52,911 nt of DNA from Bacillota bacterium (GCA_021769035.1 JAETTP010000013.1:1-52911); one strand, 5' to 3'; positions 27,182-35,510 are shown, counted from the first letter of the stretch. The notes: a model not told the origin generated them from the sequence alone. Translations and numbers: made by a program.

Positions 27182-27261
27182 TAATTTTTTCCTCCATTAT
27201 AAGCTTCTAAGACTTTATTCTATTTTTAAGCTTTTTACTTTATTTTATTATTGCCCTGTTC

Positions 27262-27320
27262 CGGCTTTTATTATTGCGGCTTTTATTATTGCAGCTTTTA
27301 TTATTGGAGCTTTTTTATTC
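27262..27320. repeat. 15-base tandem repeat
   Basis: Three contiguous copies of CGGCTTTTATTATTG (27262-27276, 27277-27291, and 27292-27306 with one change) followed by a degenerate fourth copy to 27320. A partial copy (TTTTATTATTG) lies at 27243 and another (TTTTATTATTGCGGC) at 28212-28226 upstream of ylbF. The array sits at and just after the 3' end of the Fur-family gene, in its downstream untranslated region. Confidence 0.8.
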
Positions 27321-27731
27321 CGGCTCTGTTTCCGCAAAGCGGCCCTCCGGCGGCAAGCAATCCTGGCAGAGGCCAAAAAAGTCCGTCCGCTGCCACAGCA
27401 TTTGGCCCGGCAAATCCGGCGGCAAATCAATCTGGCAGGCCGGCAGGTCAAAAACCCGCCCGCAGCCCTGGCAGAAAAAATGGCTGTGCGGCACCAGCTT
27501 GCCGTCAAAGCGCGAGCTGCCCCGGCCCCGGTCAATCTCCCTGGCCAGGCCCTCCTCCACCAAAAGCTGCAAATTGCGATAAACCGTGCCCAAGCTGATT
27601 TCCGGCAGCTGCCTGCGCACCGCATCGTAAACCATCTCTGCGGTGGGGTGCTCGTCCGTATTTGCCAAAAAATCCATAATCGCCTGGCGCTGCCTGGTCA
27701 TTCGGCGGCCAGCAGTTTTTTCATTTAACAC
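27315..27731 (-). CDS. Fur-family metal-dependent transcriptional regulator
   Basis: 138 aa from a GTG at 27731 that has AAGGAG 9 bases upstream. A TTG at 27755 overlapping the ylbF stop is the longest start but lacks a ribosome site. Winged-helix domain with RQAIMDFL, HPTAEMVYDAVR and ISLGTVYRNLQLLVEEG; metal region PHSHFFCQGC; a second CxxC (CQDC) near the C-terminus forms the structural zinc site. Members sense iron, zinc, manganese or peroxide; which applies here cannot be told. Confidence 0.9.
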   Translation of the reverse strand: MLNEKTAGRRMTRQRQAIMDFLANTDEHPTAEMVYDAVRRQLPEISLGTVYRNLQLLVEEGLAREIDRGRGSSRFDGKLVPHSHFFCQGCGRVFDLPACQIDLPPDLPGQMLWQRTDFFGLCQDCLPPEGRFAETEPE

Positions 27732-27751
27732 AAAGCTGCACTCCTTGCTGT

Positions 27752-28189
27752 TCAATTCAGATAAGTAGATTCATTGGGGGCCCGCTTATCGCCGGTTTCC
27801 AGCCAACCCAGCAACTCGTCCACGTCCTCGTCCTCCAAATCATCGTAAGGAAGAACCGGGTCAAAAATCTCACCAATATGTTCAATAATCCGGCCAAAGT
27901 TGTATTCCGCATTCAAAAAATCATTAACCACCGGGTTAAGCGCCACCGACATCAGCAAATCGTCCATACCCCGCTGCTTAGCGTCAAGCTCTCTAAGCTC
28001 CGGCTGGCCAGGTTCCTCGGCCAAAGCAAGCTGCTGTTGCCGTAGCTCCATAAAAATACGCTTATTCACCGGGTCCTGCAACAAGCGCTCCCTGGCGGTG
28101 ATATAACGGGTATATTCCGGGCAGGCGCGCAGCAGCTCGGCCAGCTGGCTGGCCGTTTGAAAAATTTTCGCATGCTTTTCCAAATTCAT
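27752..28189 (-). CDS. ylbF: YlbF-family regulator
   Basis: 145 aa from the ATG at 28189 (a GTG one codon earlier is possible; GAGG upstream). All-helical, acidic, with LLRACPEYTRYITARERLLQD and LNPVVNDFLNAEYNFGRIIEHI, typical of the Com_YlbF family. In Bacillus YlbF with YmcA and YaaT forms the Y-complex that guides RNase Y; rny is also in this window. The C-terminal acidic tail (DDLEDEDVDELLGWLE) is longer than usual. It is immediately followed by the Fur-family gene and is probably cotranscribed. Confidence 0.85.
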   Translation of the reverse strand: MNLEKHAKIFQTASQLAELLRACPEYTRYITARERLLQDPVNKRIFMELRQQQLALAEEPGQPELRELDAKQRGMDDLLMSVALNPVVNDFLNAEYNFGRIIEHIGEIFDPVLPYDDLEDEDVDELLGWLETGDKRAPNESTYLN

Positions 28190-28359
28190 CACAGCAAACC
28201 TCTTAAAACGTTTTTTTATTATTGCGGCCCCGTCGGTTGCTCACCAACAGAACCATTATTCTATATAATATCATGTTTTCCGGCAAATTTAAATAGTAAG
28301 TCATAAACTTTTGCAGAAACTTTTTGCCAAACCGGCCCAATTTTTCAGGCAGACAAGGA

Positions 28360-28387
28360 ACCAATCCCAAGACTCTGCTATAAACTA
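28360..28387 (+). promoter_or_regulatory. Possible sigma-K-like promoter of the LysM gene
   Basis: AC at 28360-28361, 17 bases, then TATAAACTA (28379-28387), one mismatch from the sigma-K -10 pattern CATAnnnTA. No sigma-A -35 box is present at the right distance. The ATG follows 36 bases later. Weak motif, so low confidence. Confidence 0.25.
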
Positions 28388-28422
28388 ATATATATCAAGC
28401 AGGCAAAACAAGGAGGAACAGC

Positions 28423-28980
28423 ATGAATTACCACATAATCGCAAAAGGCGAAAGCCTGTGGAGCATTGCCCAGGCCCACGGCTGTAGCCTGGCGGAGCTT
28501 TTGGCCGCCAACCCACAAATCACCAACCCTAACAATATCAGCCTGGGCGAAAAAATTTTTCTGCCGGAGGGCTGCGAAAAAAACGAATCCTGTCCCCCGG
28601 ACAATTCAACAAACGAGCCGCCCAGTCAGCCGACGCAACCGAGCCAACCCGCTCAGCCCAGCGCTCCGGCCCGGCCTAACGTCAGCATTAACGATATGAC
28701 GGAGGCGGAGCGGACTGAGTTTTGCACTGAGCTGGCCAACCTGCCCCGGCCGCTGATCTACGTGGTGCGCAAAAACGACAACATCTATCAGCTGGCCAAA
28801 TGCTTCAACATCAGCATTCAGGAGCTTCTGAAAGTGAACCCGCACATTCAAAACCCGGATATGATTTATCCTGGCGACAAAATCTTTGTGCCGCGGGCCC
28901 ACGCCAGCCACAACATTCACAGCTTCACCGGCGATTGCGGCGGCCGCTTCTGCCCCACCTGCGGCTCCCGGCTCAGTTAA
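28423..28980 (+). CDS. Two-LysM-domain protein with C-terminal zinc-ribbon-like tail
   Basis: 185 aa. LysM 1 at residues 1-50 (YHIIAKGESLWSIAQAHG ... LGEKIFLP), a Pro/Gln/Ser linker (about 58-85), LysM 2 at about 110-162 (YVVRKNDNIYQLAKCFN ... PGDKIFVP), then CGGRFCPTCGSRLS. There is no signal peptide although LysM binds peptidoglycan or chitin-like glycan; cytosolic LysM proteins in spore formers (SafA-like) are commonly spore coat or cortex proteins, so that role is a reasonable inference. AGGAGG lies 8 bases before the ATG. It is convergent with trmD. Confidence 0.85.
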   Translation: MNYHIIAKGESLWSIAQAHGCSLAELLAANPQITNPNNISLGEKIFLPEGCEKNESCPPDNSTNEPPSQPTQPSQPAQPSAPARPNVSINDMTEAERTEFCTELANLPRPLIYVVRKNDNIYQLAKCFNISIQELLKVNPHIQNPDMIYPGDKIFVPRAHASHNIHSFTGDCGGRFCPTCGSRLS

Positions 28981-29019
28981 ACCGGCTCAGCTAAGCAATG
29001 CCGGCAACGCCAATACCCC

Positions 29020-29053
29020 AAAGCAAGTCGGGCTATTAGTCCCGGCTTGCTTT
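29020..29053. terminator. Bidirectional hairpin between the LysM gene and trmD
   Basis: 13-base stem 29020-29032/29041-29053 with one G-U pair and an eight-base loop that contains the trmD stop codon. T-tracts are short on both sides. It probably ends both convergent transcripts. Confidence 0.6.
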
Positions 29054-30361
29054 GCTGCTTTCTCTGGCCTCGCCAAACAACCGGTCCAGAATAATCGAAA
29101 CCGCACTGCGTACGGAAAGGTGGTTGTAATCGCCCACGCCGTAAACCGGCCGCAGCACCCAATCCGCCTCCGCCAGCAGCTCGTCCGTCAGCCCCCAACC
29201 CGTGCCAAAAACCAGCAGATAAGGCTCGTCTGCCTCGGCAATCCGTTGGCGCATTTCCGCATAGCCCTGCATGCCGGGCGTGGGCCGGGCGGAGGTGGCC
29301 ACCAGCCGGGGCTTTTGTCCCGTCTGCTGCTCAATCGCCGCCTGCGCCTCAGCCAGGCTGGCACACAGGCTGATTCGGCTCAGCGCCTCATGCCGGTCCG
29401 GGTTGTAGCGCGCGCCGAAGCCGTATTGCCAATGCTTCAGCAGGCTGCCAATCAGCTCCTGCTGCCCGGCAGACGGCTGCACCAGAAAATATCCGGCCAA
29501 GCCAAAGGTGGCGCAGGCCCTGGCAATATCGTGAATATCTAAATTGGTGATCGAGGTGTTAATCACCTCGTGTTTTTTGTTGTAAACCGGATAATGCACC
29601 AGGGCCAACCAAACCTGACCGCGTCCCCGCCGCCGGGCCTGCCATTCCGCCAGCAGCTGCAAATCGGCCTGGGTTAAAGCGGCCTGGCGCAGCAGCTCCG
29701 GCCGCCGCTCCCAGGTGCGCCGCAAACTCTGCTCCCGGCGCCAGCGGCGGATTTCCGCGTGGTTACCGCCCAAAAGAGGCGGCGGCACCTCGCGGCCCTC
29801 AAAAACCGGCGGCCGGGTATACTGCGGATATTCCAGCAGCCCTTTCATATCCTCGCCGAAGCTTTCCTCCTGGCTGGATTCGTCATGTCCCAACGCGCCC
29901 GGCAACAGCCGCACGACGGAATCCGTCATCACCATGGCCGGCAGCTCGCCGCCTGTCAGCACAAAATCGCCAATGGAAAAAACGTCCGTTGCCAAAGCGT
30001 CCTCCACCCGCTGGTCAATGCCCTCGTAGTGGCCGCAAATGAAAATCAGCTGCTCCGCCTGGCTTAGCTCCTGCGCGGCCTGCTGGTCAAACAGGCGGCC
30101 GGCCGGGCTGGTGATAATCACCCTGGCTTTTTCGCTACGCCGCAAATCCGCCACCGCCTCAAACAGCGGCTCCGGCTTCATCACCATGCCCGCGCCGCCG
30201 CCGTAAAGTTTATCGTCCGTCAGGCCGTGCTTGGGGCCGGTGTAATCCCGAATATTTTTGATATTCAGCTGCAAAAGCTCATTTTTTACGGCTCTGCCCA
30301 CAATACTCTGCTGCAAGGGAGCGAACATCTCCGGAAAAAGCGTTAAAATATCAATTCGCAT
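29036..30361 (-). CDS. trmD: TrmD tRNA (guanine37-N1)-methyltransferase fused to a second SPOUT RNA methyltransferase domain
   Basis: 441 aa from the ATG at 30361 (GAGG upstream, 7 bases after rimM); the longer frame upstream overlaps rimM and is rejected. Residues 1-247 are complete TrmD: MRIDILTLFPEMF, KLYGGGAGMVM, CGHYEGIDQRV (110-120), IGDFVLTGGEL (130-140), RPPVFEGREVP. TrmD methylates G37 N1 in tRNAs reading CNN codons. Residues 249-441 (bases 29036-29617) are a separate SPOUT domain like the Thermotoga TM1570 family (Methyltrn_RNA_4), with ALVHYPVYNK, LDIHDIARAC, LVFGTGWGL and NHLSVRSAVSIILDRLFG. In several genomes that domain is a separate gene next to trmD. The RNA target of the second domain is unknown. 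Confidence 0.94.
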   Translation of the reverse strand: MRIDILTLFPEMFAPLQQSIVGRAVKNELLQLNIKNIRDYTGPKHGLTDDKLYGGGAGMVMKPEPLFEAVADLRRSEKARVIITSPAGRLFDQQAAQELSQAEQLIFICGHYEGIDQRVEDALATDVFSIGDFVLTGGELPAMVMTDSVVRLLPGALGHDESSQEESFGEDMKGLLEYPQYTRPPVFEGREVPPPLLGGNHAEIRRWRREQSLRRTWERRPELLRQAALTQADLQLLAEWQARRRGRGQVWLALVHYPVYNKKHEVINTSITNLDIHDIARACATFGLAGYFLVQPSAGQQELIGSLLKHWQYGFGARYNPDRHEALSRISLCASLAEAQAAIEQQTGQKPRLVATSARPTPGMQGYAEMRQRIAEADEPYLLVFGTGWGLTDELLAEADWVLRPVYGVGDYNHLSVRSAVSIILDRLFGEARESSKASRD

Positions 30362-30368
30362 ACCAACC

Positions 30369-30911
30369 TCAATCCAACAGGCCGGCCGGGATTTCCACCT
30401 GCATACGCCCCGCCGCCAAATCAACCTGCTTGATACAGCTTTGCAGGGCCGGCAGCAGAATTTCCGGCGGCAGATCGGGCTCCGGCTCCGCGTTTTTGAT
30501 GATATAAACGTCATTAGCGCCGGTTTCCATAATCTCCGTCAGCTGGCCCAGATAACGCTCGCCCGCAAAAACCTGCAAGCCAATCAGCTGAAAGTGGTAA
30601 TATTCCCCCTCCGGCAGCGGCGGCAGGCTGCCCCTGGGCACCCGCAGATAGGTATGCAGCAGGGCCTGGGCGGCGTCGCGGTCTTCAATGCCGGCCAAGG
30701 TCAGCAGATAAAGCCCCTTATGCAGGCTGGCGGCCAAAACCTGGCGGTTTTGGTGCAGCTTTTCCACGTAAAGCTCCGCGCCGGGCGCAAAGCGCACCTC
30801 CGGAAAATCCGTCAGGCATTCCACCTTAACCTGCCCTTTAATGCCGTGCGCGCCGGTGATTTCCCCCACGATAATCATATCCTCCGGCAAATATTGGTGT
30901 TTTGCACTCAT
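30369..30911 (-). CDS. rimM: Ribosome maturation factor RimM
   Basis: 180 aa. RimM N-terminal barrel (IIVGEITGAHGIKGQVKV ... TDFPEVRFAPGAELYVE) and PRC-barrel domain (YYHFQLIGLQVF ... ETGANDVYII, ILLPALQSCIKQVDL). It assists 30S head assembly through S19. It sits in the conserved rpsP-khpA-rimM-trmD order; AGGAG precedes the ATG. Confidence 0.97.
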   Translation of the reverse strand: MSAKHQYLPEDMIIVGEITGAHGIKGQVKVECLTDFPEVRFAPGAELYVEKLHQNRQVLAASLHKGLYLLTLAGIEDRDAAQALLHTYLRVPRGSLPPLPEGEYYHFQLIGLQVFAGERYLGQLTEIMETGANDVYIIKNAEPEPDLPPEILLPALQSCIKQVDLAAGRMQVEIPAGLLD

Positions 30912-30938
30912 AAATTCTCCTAAATATTAAATAGCACA

Positions 30939-30959
30939 GGGGAGGCAAGCAGCCTCCCC
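30939..30959. other. Stem-loop between khpA and rimM
   Basis: Perfect 8-base GC-rich stem GGGGAGGC (30939-30946) / GCCTCCCC (30952-30959) with a five-base loop and no T-tract. Inside the operon this is more likely an mRNA processing or stability element, or a weak attenuator, than a terminator. Confidence 0.6.
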
Positions 30960-30992
30960 ATGTAACAATAAAGTAACCTCAAGCTTAAAAAG

Positions 30993-31226
30993 CTAAACAA
31001 TGTCCAAATTGGCCTTTTTGCCCTCGGTGCTGGCTGCCGCTTTTAACACGATACGCATAGCTTTGGCAATACGCCCCTGCTTGCCGATAACCTTGCCCAT
31101 ATCCTCTTTGGCGGTGTGCAGCTCCAGATTGACGGTTTTTTCGTCCAAAATCTGCTCCACAACCTCAATGGCCTCCGGCTGAGTTACCAGCGATTTCGCC
31201 ATGTGTTCAACCAATTCCTTCATCAT
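30993..31226 (-). CDS. khpA: KhpA, KH-domain RNA-binding protein
   Basis: 77 aa, a single KH domain with the GKVIGKQGRIAKAMRIVLKAAA loop region. This small protein (YlqC) partners with KhpB in Gram-positive bacteria and affects cell-wall and division gene expression. It lies 22 bases after rpsP in the standard order. Confidence 0.94.
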   Translation of the reverse strand: MMKELVEHMAKSLVTQPEAIEVVEQILDEKTVNLELHTAKEDMGKVIGKQGRIAKAMRIVLKAAASTEGKKANLDIV

Positions 31227-31248
31227 AAGTCATCTTCCTTCCGCCAGA

Positions 31249-31506
31249 CTATTTGCTGCGTTTGGCCCAGATACCAGTTGTTTTCAACAGCTGTTTAACT
31301 GTTTCCGACGGTTCAGCGCCGGTTTGCAGCCATTTCAGAACCTTTTCCTCATTGATCTTAATTTCAGCAGGCTCTGAAATCGGGTTGTAGTAGCCAACTT
31401 CCTCAATAAAGCGGCCGTCGCGCGGGCTGCGAGAATCAGCCACCACCACACGATAGAACGGCGCTTTTTTGGCGCCCATACGGCGCAGACGAATTTTGGT
31501 TGCCAT
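31249..31506 (-). CDS. rpsP: Ribosomal protein bS16
   Basis: 85 aa. N-terminal [23 protein letters not shown] is diagnostic; [12 protein letters not shown] follows. Component of the 30S subunit. GGGGAGGTG precedes the ATG; ffh is 62 bases upstream. Confidence 0.98.
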   Translation of the reverse strand: MATKIRLRRMGAKKAPFYRVVVADSRSPRDGRFIEEVGYYNPISEPAEIKINEEKVLKWLQTGAEPSETVKQLLKTTGIWAKRSK

Positions 31507-31568
31507 AATCTTTCACCTCCCCTTTCTGCTAATCTCTATATAATCATTAAACTAATAAACAAATTCAA

Positions 31569-32984
31569 TCAGCGACCCATCAGCTTGGAGAACATGCCAG
31601 CCATGCTACTGCGGTTTTGCTTGCCGCCGCCCTTTTTGCCCTTGCCCTTTTTGTTGCGGGGCTTGTGCACGCGCTCCGGCTTCAGCATACCGTTTTCCGT
31701 CAGCTTCTTCATCATCTTTTTGGTGTCCTCAAACTGCTTCAGCAGCCGGTTCACCTGCTGCACCTGCACGCCGCTGCCCTTGGCCACCCGCTGCTTGCGC
31801 GAGGCGTTGAGTATCGCCGGATTTTGCCGCTCCGCCGGCGTCATAGAAAGCACAATGGCCTCCACCTTGCCGATTTCCCGCTCGTCAATTTCCAAATCCT
31901 TAAGCTGTTTGCCAATGCCCGGAATCAAAGCCAGCATATCCTTCATGCCGCCCATCTTACGCAGCTGGGCCATCTGGTCCAAAAAGTCGTCCAGGGTGTA
32001 GCTGGCGTTGCGCATTTTTTCTTCCAGCTCCTGCGCCTTTTGGTCGTCAACCTCCGCCTGCACCTTTTCAATCAGGGTCAGAACGTCGCCCATGCCCAAA
32101 ATGCGCGAGGCCATGCGGTCGGGATAAAAAGGCTCCATCGCGTCCAGCTTTTCACCCATACCGACGAATTTAATCGGCTTGCCCGTCACCGCCTTGGCGG
32201 AAAGCGCCGCGCCTCCGCGCGTATCGCCGTCCATTTTGGTGAGCACCAGGCCATCGATTTCCAGCTCCGCGTTAAAGGTTTCCGCCACCTTCACCGCGTC
32301 CTGGCCGGCCATGGCGTCCACCACCAGCAAAATCTCGTGCGGCTGCACCGTGGCCTTGATGTCTTTCAGCTCCTGCATCAGGGCTTCGTCAATATGCAGG
32401 CGGCCGGCCGTATCAATCAGCACCAAATCGTTGCCGTTGGCCTTGGCGTGCTCCACGCCCTGCCGGGCAATCTCCACCGGGCTAACCTTATCGCCCAACG
32501 CAAAAACTGGGATTTCCGTCTGCTCGCCCAACACCTGCAACTGCTTGATAGCCGCCGGCCGATAAATATCGCCGGCCACCAGCAGCGGCCGCTTGTGCTG
32601 CTTTTTGAACAAAAGGGCGATTTTGGCGGCGGAGGTGGTTTTGCCGCTGCCCTGCAAGCCGGCCATCATCACAATCGTGGGCGGCTTGTTCTGCATATTA
32701 ATCTTAACCTGCTCCGAGCCCATCAAAGCGGTGAGCTCCTCCTGCACGATTTTGATAACCTGCTGGCCAGGGGTCAGGCTGCCCAGAATATCCGCGCCCA
32801 GGGCCCGCTCCTTAACGGTGGCTACAAAATCTTTAACCACCTTGTAGCTTACGTCAGCTTCCAGCAGGGCCATGCGCACCGTGCGCATTGCTTCGTTAAT
32901 ATCAGCCTCCGTCAGCTTGCCCTTGCCGGTCAGCTTCTTAAAGGTTTCCTGTAATTTATCAGCCAGGCTGCTAAACACTGCCAC
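31569..32984 (-). CDS. ffh: Signal recognition particle protein Ffh
   Basis: 471 aa. N domain, G domain with GLQGSGKTTSAAKIA, DIYRPAAIKQL, DTAGRLHIDEALM, TKMDGDTRGGAALS and KFVGMGEKLD, and a methionine-rich M domain with MGGMKDMLALIPG and the RNA-binding SRKQRVAKGSG motif. The tail is Lys/Gly-rich. It binds signal peptides and 4.5S RNA (no SRP RNA gene seen here) and pairs with FtsY. Confidence 0.98.
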   Translation of the reverse strand: MAVFSSLADKLQETFKKLTGKGKLTEADINEAMRTVRMALLEADVSYKVVKDFVATVKERALGADILGSLTPGQQVIKIVQEELTALMGSEQVKINMQNKPPTIVMMAGLQGSGKTTSAAKIALLFKKQHKRPLLVAGDIYRPAAIKQLQVLGEQTEIPVFALGDKVSPVEIARQGVEHAKANGNDLVLIDTAGRLHIDEALMQELKDIKATVQPHEILLVVDAMAGQDAVKVAETFNAELEIDGLVLTKMDGDTRGGAALSAKAVTGKPIKFVGMGEKLDAMEPFYPDRMASRILGMGDVLTLIEKVQAEVDDQKAQELEEKMRNASYTLDDFLDQMAQLRKMGGMKDMLALIPGIGKQLKDLEIDEREIGKVEAIVLSMTPAERQNPAILNASRKQRVAKGSGVQVQQVNRLLKQFEDTKKMMKKLTENGMLKPERVHKPRNKKGKGKKGGGKQNRSSMAGMFSKLMGR

Positions 32985-33008
32985 TGTGCAGCCCTCCTTC
33001 CGCTTGTT

Positions 33009-33353
33009 TTAACCCTCTTCTTTGTCCGGCGCCAGCAACTGCAAAAGCTGCTGCCGAACCGCCGCCACCTGCGGCCAGCTGGCGTTTTGCTCCGCCTGGG
33101 CCAACTCCGCCGCCAAACGCCGCTCCGCAGCGCTGCGGGCAATCAGCCCCAGCTTGGCCTCGTAGTTCTCCAGCAAAGCCTCCGCCCGGCGCAGCGTGTC
33201 AAAAACCGCCTGCCGGCTGATGCCCAGCCATTCCGCAATCTCACCCAGGGAGTAATCCTCATTGTAGGTGAGGGCCAAAGCCTGCTGCTGTTTATCCGTA
33301 AGCAGGCCGCCGTAAGCGTCAAACAGCATTAATTTGTATCCCAGCTTATCCAT
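33009..33353 (-). CDS. ylxM: YlxM/p13-like DNA-binding protein (UPF0122)
   Basis: 114 aa. Sigma-70 region 4-like helix-turn-helix: LLTDKQQQALALTYNEDYSLGEIAEWLGISRQAVFDTLRRAE spread over about 17-58. In Firmicutes ylxM precedes ffh and its product is thought to modulate SRP; the same order holds, 24 bases apart. It is the first gene of the six-gene operon and has a perfect promoter. Confidence 0.95.
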   Translation of the reverse strand: MDKLGYKLMLFDAYGGLLTDKQQQALALTYNEDYSLGEIAEWLGISRQAVFDTLRRAEALLENYEAKLGLIARSAAERRLAAELAQAEQNASWPQVAAVRQQLLQLLAPDKEEG

Positions 33354-33417
33354 AAACAGCCCTCTTAAAATGTCGCTTAACCGGGTTCAACGAAAAAGCT
33401 TAACACCGAACTTGTTT

Positions 33418-33446
33418 ATTATATAATAAAAAACAGGCGGTGTCAA
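33418..33446 (-). promoter_or_regulatory. Consensus sigma-A promoter of ylxM-ffh-rpsP-khpA-rimM-trmD
   Basis: TTGACA (33441-33446), 17-base spacer, TATAAT (33418-33423) on the minus strand, giving a leader of about 58 bases. Confidence 0.9.
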
Positions 33447-33476
33447 GCTTTTTTACTTGATAGATGAAAATATTTT

Positions 33477-33935
33477 TCAGTCAGAAGTTTCAATCACCGG
33501 CCGCAGCCAGCGGGCCAGGCGCAAAAGCACTAATGAAAGCAAATACCACAAAACAGTGTAAGGCAGGCAAATCTGCCCCAAAAAGTTGCCGGGCAGCCAG
33601 GAGTAATCCCAAACGTTAAAGCCCAACCAGCAGTTAAAAACCAAGCCGAAGCAAAGCTCCACCGCGGTTATCACCAGGCAGCAAAGCCAAGCCTTGTGCC
33701 CGTTGCCGCAGCCAGGCAGCTGCACGTCCAGATAATTAACGCAGACAAAGCACAGGCCGCCGGCCAGCAGCATTGACCAATGCGTCCAACCGCGCCAACC
33801 GATTTCCAGCAGGCCATAGCCCAGAGCGCCGGCCAGCAGCAGCAAAAGCTGCCCAAAGCCGGGCGTGGCCGCCAAGGCCAGATTATCTGCCAAACGCCAA
33901 TTCCCAAGCCGCTCCTTGTGCCCCATAGAATCCAT
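33477..33935 (-). CDS. Putative ABC-transporter permease-like membrane protein (CmpB/PF06541 type)
   Basis: 152 aa with about four membrane segments. The signature FNCWLGFNVWDYSWLPGNFLGQICL matches, spread over about 100-125, the small clostridial membrane family named after CmpB. Despite the name no transport role is established. A TATAAT at 33958-33963 lies upstream but with a poor -35. The start could be the ATG at 33935 or the one three codons later. Confidence 0.75.
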   Translation of the reverse strand: MDSMGHKERLGNWRLADNLALAATPGFGQLLLLLAGALGYGLLEIGWRGWTHWSMLLAGGLCFVCVNYLDVQLPGCGNGHKAWLCCLVITAVELCFGLVFNCWLGFNVWDYSWLPGNFLGQICLPYTVLWYLLSLVLLRLARWLRPVIETSD

Positions 33936-34006
33936 TGCCCCTTTTAGTTTTGGGTTTATTATATGTTAAATCAGGCAAAATATTGAAGCGGCGGGCGGAT
34001 TTTAGC

Positions 34007-35431
34007 CTAGAATTTTTTGCCAAATACGCCCAGTTTGAAAGTTTGTTTCAGTTTTTGCAGCTTGCTTTCCGTATAAGGCGCATAACGCAGAGCGTTGGCG
34101 CCAAGCCGGTTTGTAAACACAGCCTGCGGCACGGAAAATTCCGCAAAACCGGCCTCCCCGTGATAGCGGCCGAAGCCGCTGGCTCCCAAACCGCCAAAAG
34201 GCAAGCCTGGGTGTAACATCTGTGTAAGCGTATCGTTTACGCAAATGCCGCCGCAACGCACTTTGGTGCAAACCTGCCGGGTCAACTCGTCCGTATTATC
34301 AAACAGATAGCAGGCCAAAGGCGCCGGTCGGCTGTTAATGAAACGGATTGCATTGCTGAGTTTGTCATAAGTAAGCACCGGCAAAATCGGCCCAAAAATT
34401 TCCTCCTGCATCACCGGGGCGTCCAAACCAACGCCGCTTAAAATTGTGGGGGCCAGCTTCAACTGGCTGGCATCGCTCTGGCCGCCGTAAACCAAGCTGC
34501 CGGTGTTGCGATAAGGCTCGATATAAGCCAGCAGGCGGTCAAAGTGCTGCTTGTTGATAATCCGCCCATAATCCGACGATTGCAGCGGCTCCTGGCCATA
34601 CATCTCTTTCATTGCAAACACCAACGAAGAAATGAAAGGCTCCTTTTGCTCCTCGCAAACCAGCGCGTAATCCGGGGCCACACAGGTTTGGCCGCAGTTC
34701 AGCAATTTGGCCCAGATAATACTTTTGGCGGCTTTGTAAATGTTGGCCGTAGGCGTAACAATGCAAGGCGATTTGCCGCCCAACTCCAACGTCACCGGGG
34801 TCAGGTTTTTGGCCGCCGACGCCATAACCTCCCGCCCCACCTGCTGGCTGCCGGTGAAAAAGATATGGTCAAAGGGGGCCTCCGCTAAAGCGCGGGCGGT
34901 TTCCGCGTCGCCGTTAATCACCCGAATATATTCCGGCTTAAAGGTGTTGCCAAGCATCTCCTCCAGCACCGCCGCCGTAGCCGGGGCCTGCTCCGAGGGC
35001 TTAATCACGCAGCAGTTGCCAGCCAAAATGGCCGAAATCAGCGGCATAATCGTCAGCAGCAGCGGATAGTTCCACGGCGCCATAATCAACACACAGCCCT
35101 TAGGTAGGTAATGCACCTTGGCCGAGCCGTGAGCCGTCAGCTTGTTGGGCAGCAGCCTTTTATCCTTCAGCCAGTTGCCGCCATTTTTAAAAGCATGTTC
35201 CAATTCCTGTTGCAGGGGAATAATCTCCGTCGTGTAAGCCTCATATTCCGCTTTAGCCAAATCCTGCTGCAAGGCCGCCAGCAACTGCGGCTCATATTTT
35301 TGCAGCGCGTCCCGCAAATCCGCCAGCATGGTGCTCCGAAAAGCCTTGCCTCGTATATAATGCGTGGTGTAGCCGGCCGCAAAATATTCCCGTTGCGCCT
35401 GCAACGCCTCCGCAATTTCCGCTTTATTCAT
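34007..35431 (-). CDS. Aldehyde dehydrogenase (class 3-like)
   Basis: 474 aa from the ATG at 35431 (AGGGGG 8 bases upstream); the longest frame begins two codons earlier at a TTG. Motifs: APWNYPLLLTIMP, KPSEQAP, FTGSQQVGREVM, LELGGKSPCIV (general base Glu) and NCGQTCVAPDY (catalytic Cys), EEIFGPILPV, and PFGGLGASGFGRYHG. It oxidises aldehydes with NAD(P); the lack of a C-terminal membrane anchor suggests a cytosolic enzyme. Substrate unknown. It is divergent from the HD-domain gene with a promoter of its own. Confidence 0.94.
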   Translation of the reverse strand: MNKAEIAEALQAQREYFAAGYTTHYIRGKAFRSTMLADLRDALQKYEPQLLAALQQDLAKAEYEAYTTEIIPLQQELEHAFKNGGNWLKDKRLLPNKLTAHGSAKVHYLPKGCVLIMAPWNYPLLLTIMPLISAILAGNCCVIKPSEQAPATAAVLEEMLGNTFKPEYIRVINGDAETARALAEAPFDHIFFTGSQQVGREVMASAAKNLTPVTLELGGKSPCIVTPTANIYKAAKSIIWAKLLNCGQTCVAPDYALVCEEQKEPFISSLVFAMKEMYGQEPLQSSDYGRIINKQHFDRLLAYIEPYRNTGSLVYGGQSDASQLKLAPTILSGVGLDAPVMQEEIFGPILPVLTYDKLSNAIRFINSRPAPLACYLFDNTDELTRQVCTKVRCGGICVNDTLTQMLHPGLPFGGLGASGFGRYHGEAGFAEFSVPQAVFTNRLGANALRYAPYTESKLQKLKQTFKLGVFGKKF

Positions 35432-35468
35432 AAGCAAAACCCCCTGTGTTCATTTCTCTAATATTAAC

Positions 35469-35497
35469 ATTATAACTTAAACTAAATATAAAATCAA
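35469..35497 (-). promoter_or_regulatory. Sigma-A promoter of the aldehyde dehydrogenase gene
   Basis: TTGATT (35492-35497), 17-base spacer, TATAAT (35469-35474) on the minus strand. It is back-to-back with the HD-gene promoter 14 bases away, so one regulator could affect both. Confidence 0.75.
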
Positions 35498-35510
35498 TCG
35501 GAATTTTCAG

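Noticed and set aside
27243-27320. CRISPR array
   Set aside because: The 15-base units are directly contiguous with no spacers; no cas genes are present anywhere in the window.
30362-30514. N-terminal extension of TrmD (51 extra residues)
   Set aside because: It overlaps rimM in another frame, is not TrmD-like, and the ATG at 30361 has a good ribosome site and the canonical N-terminus.
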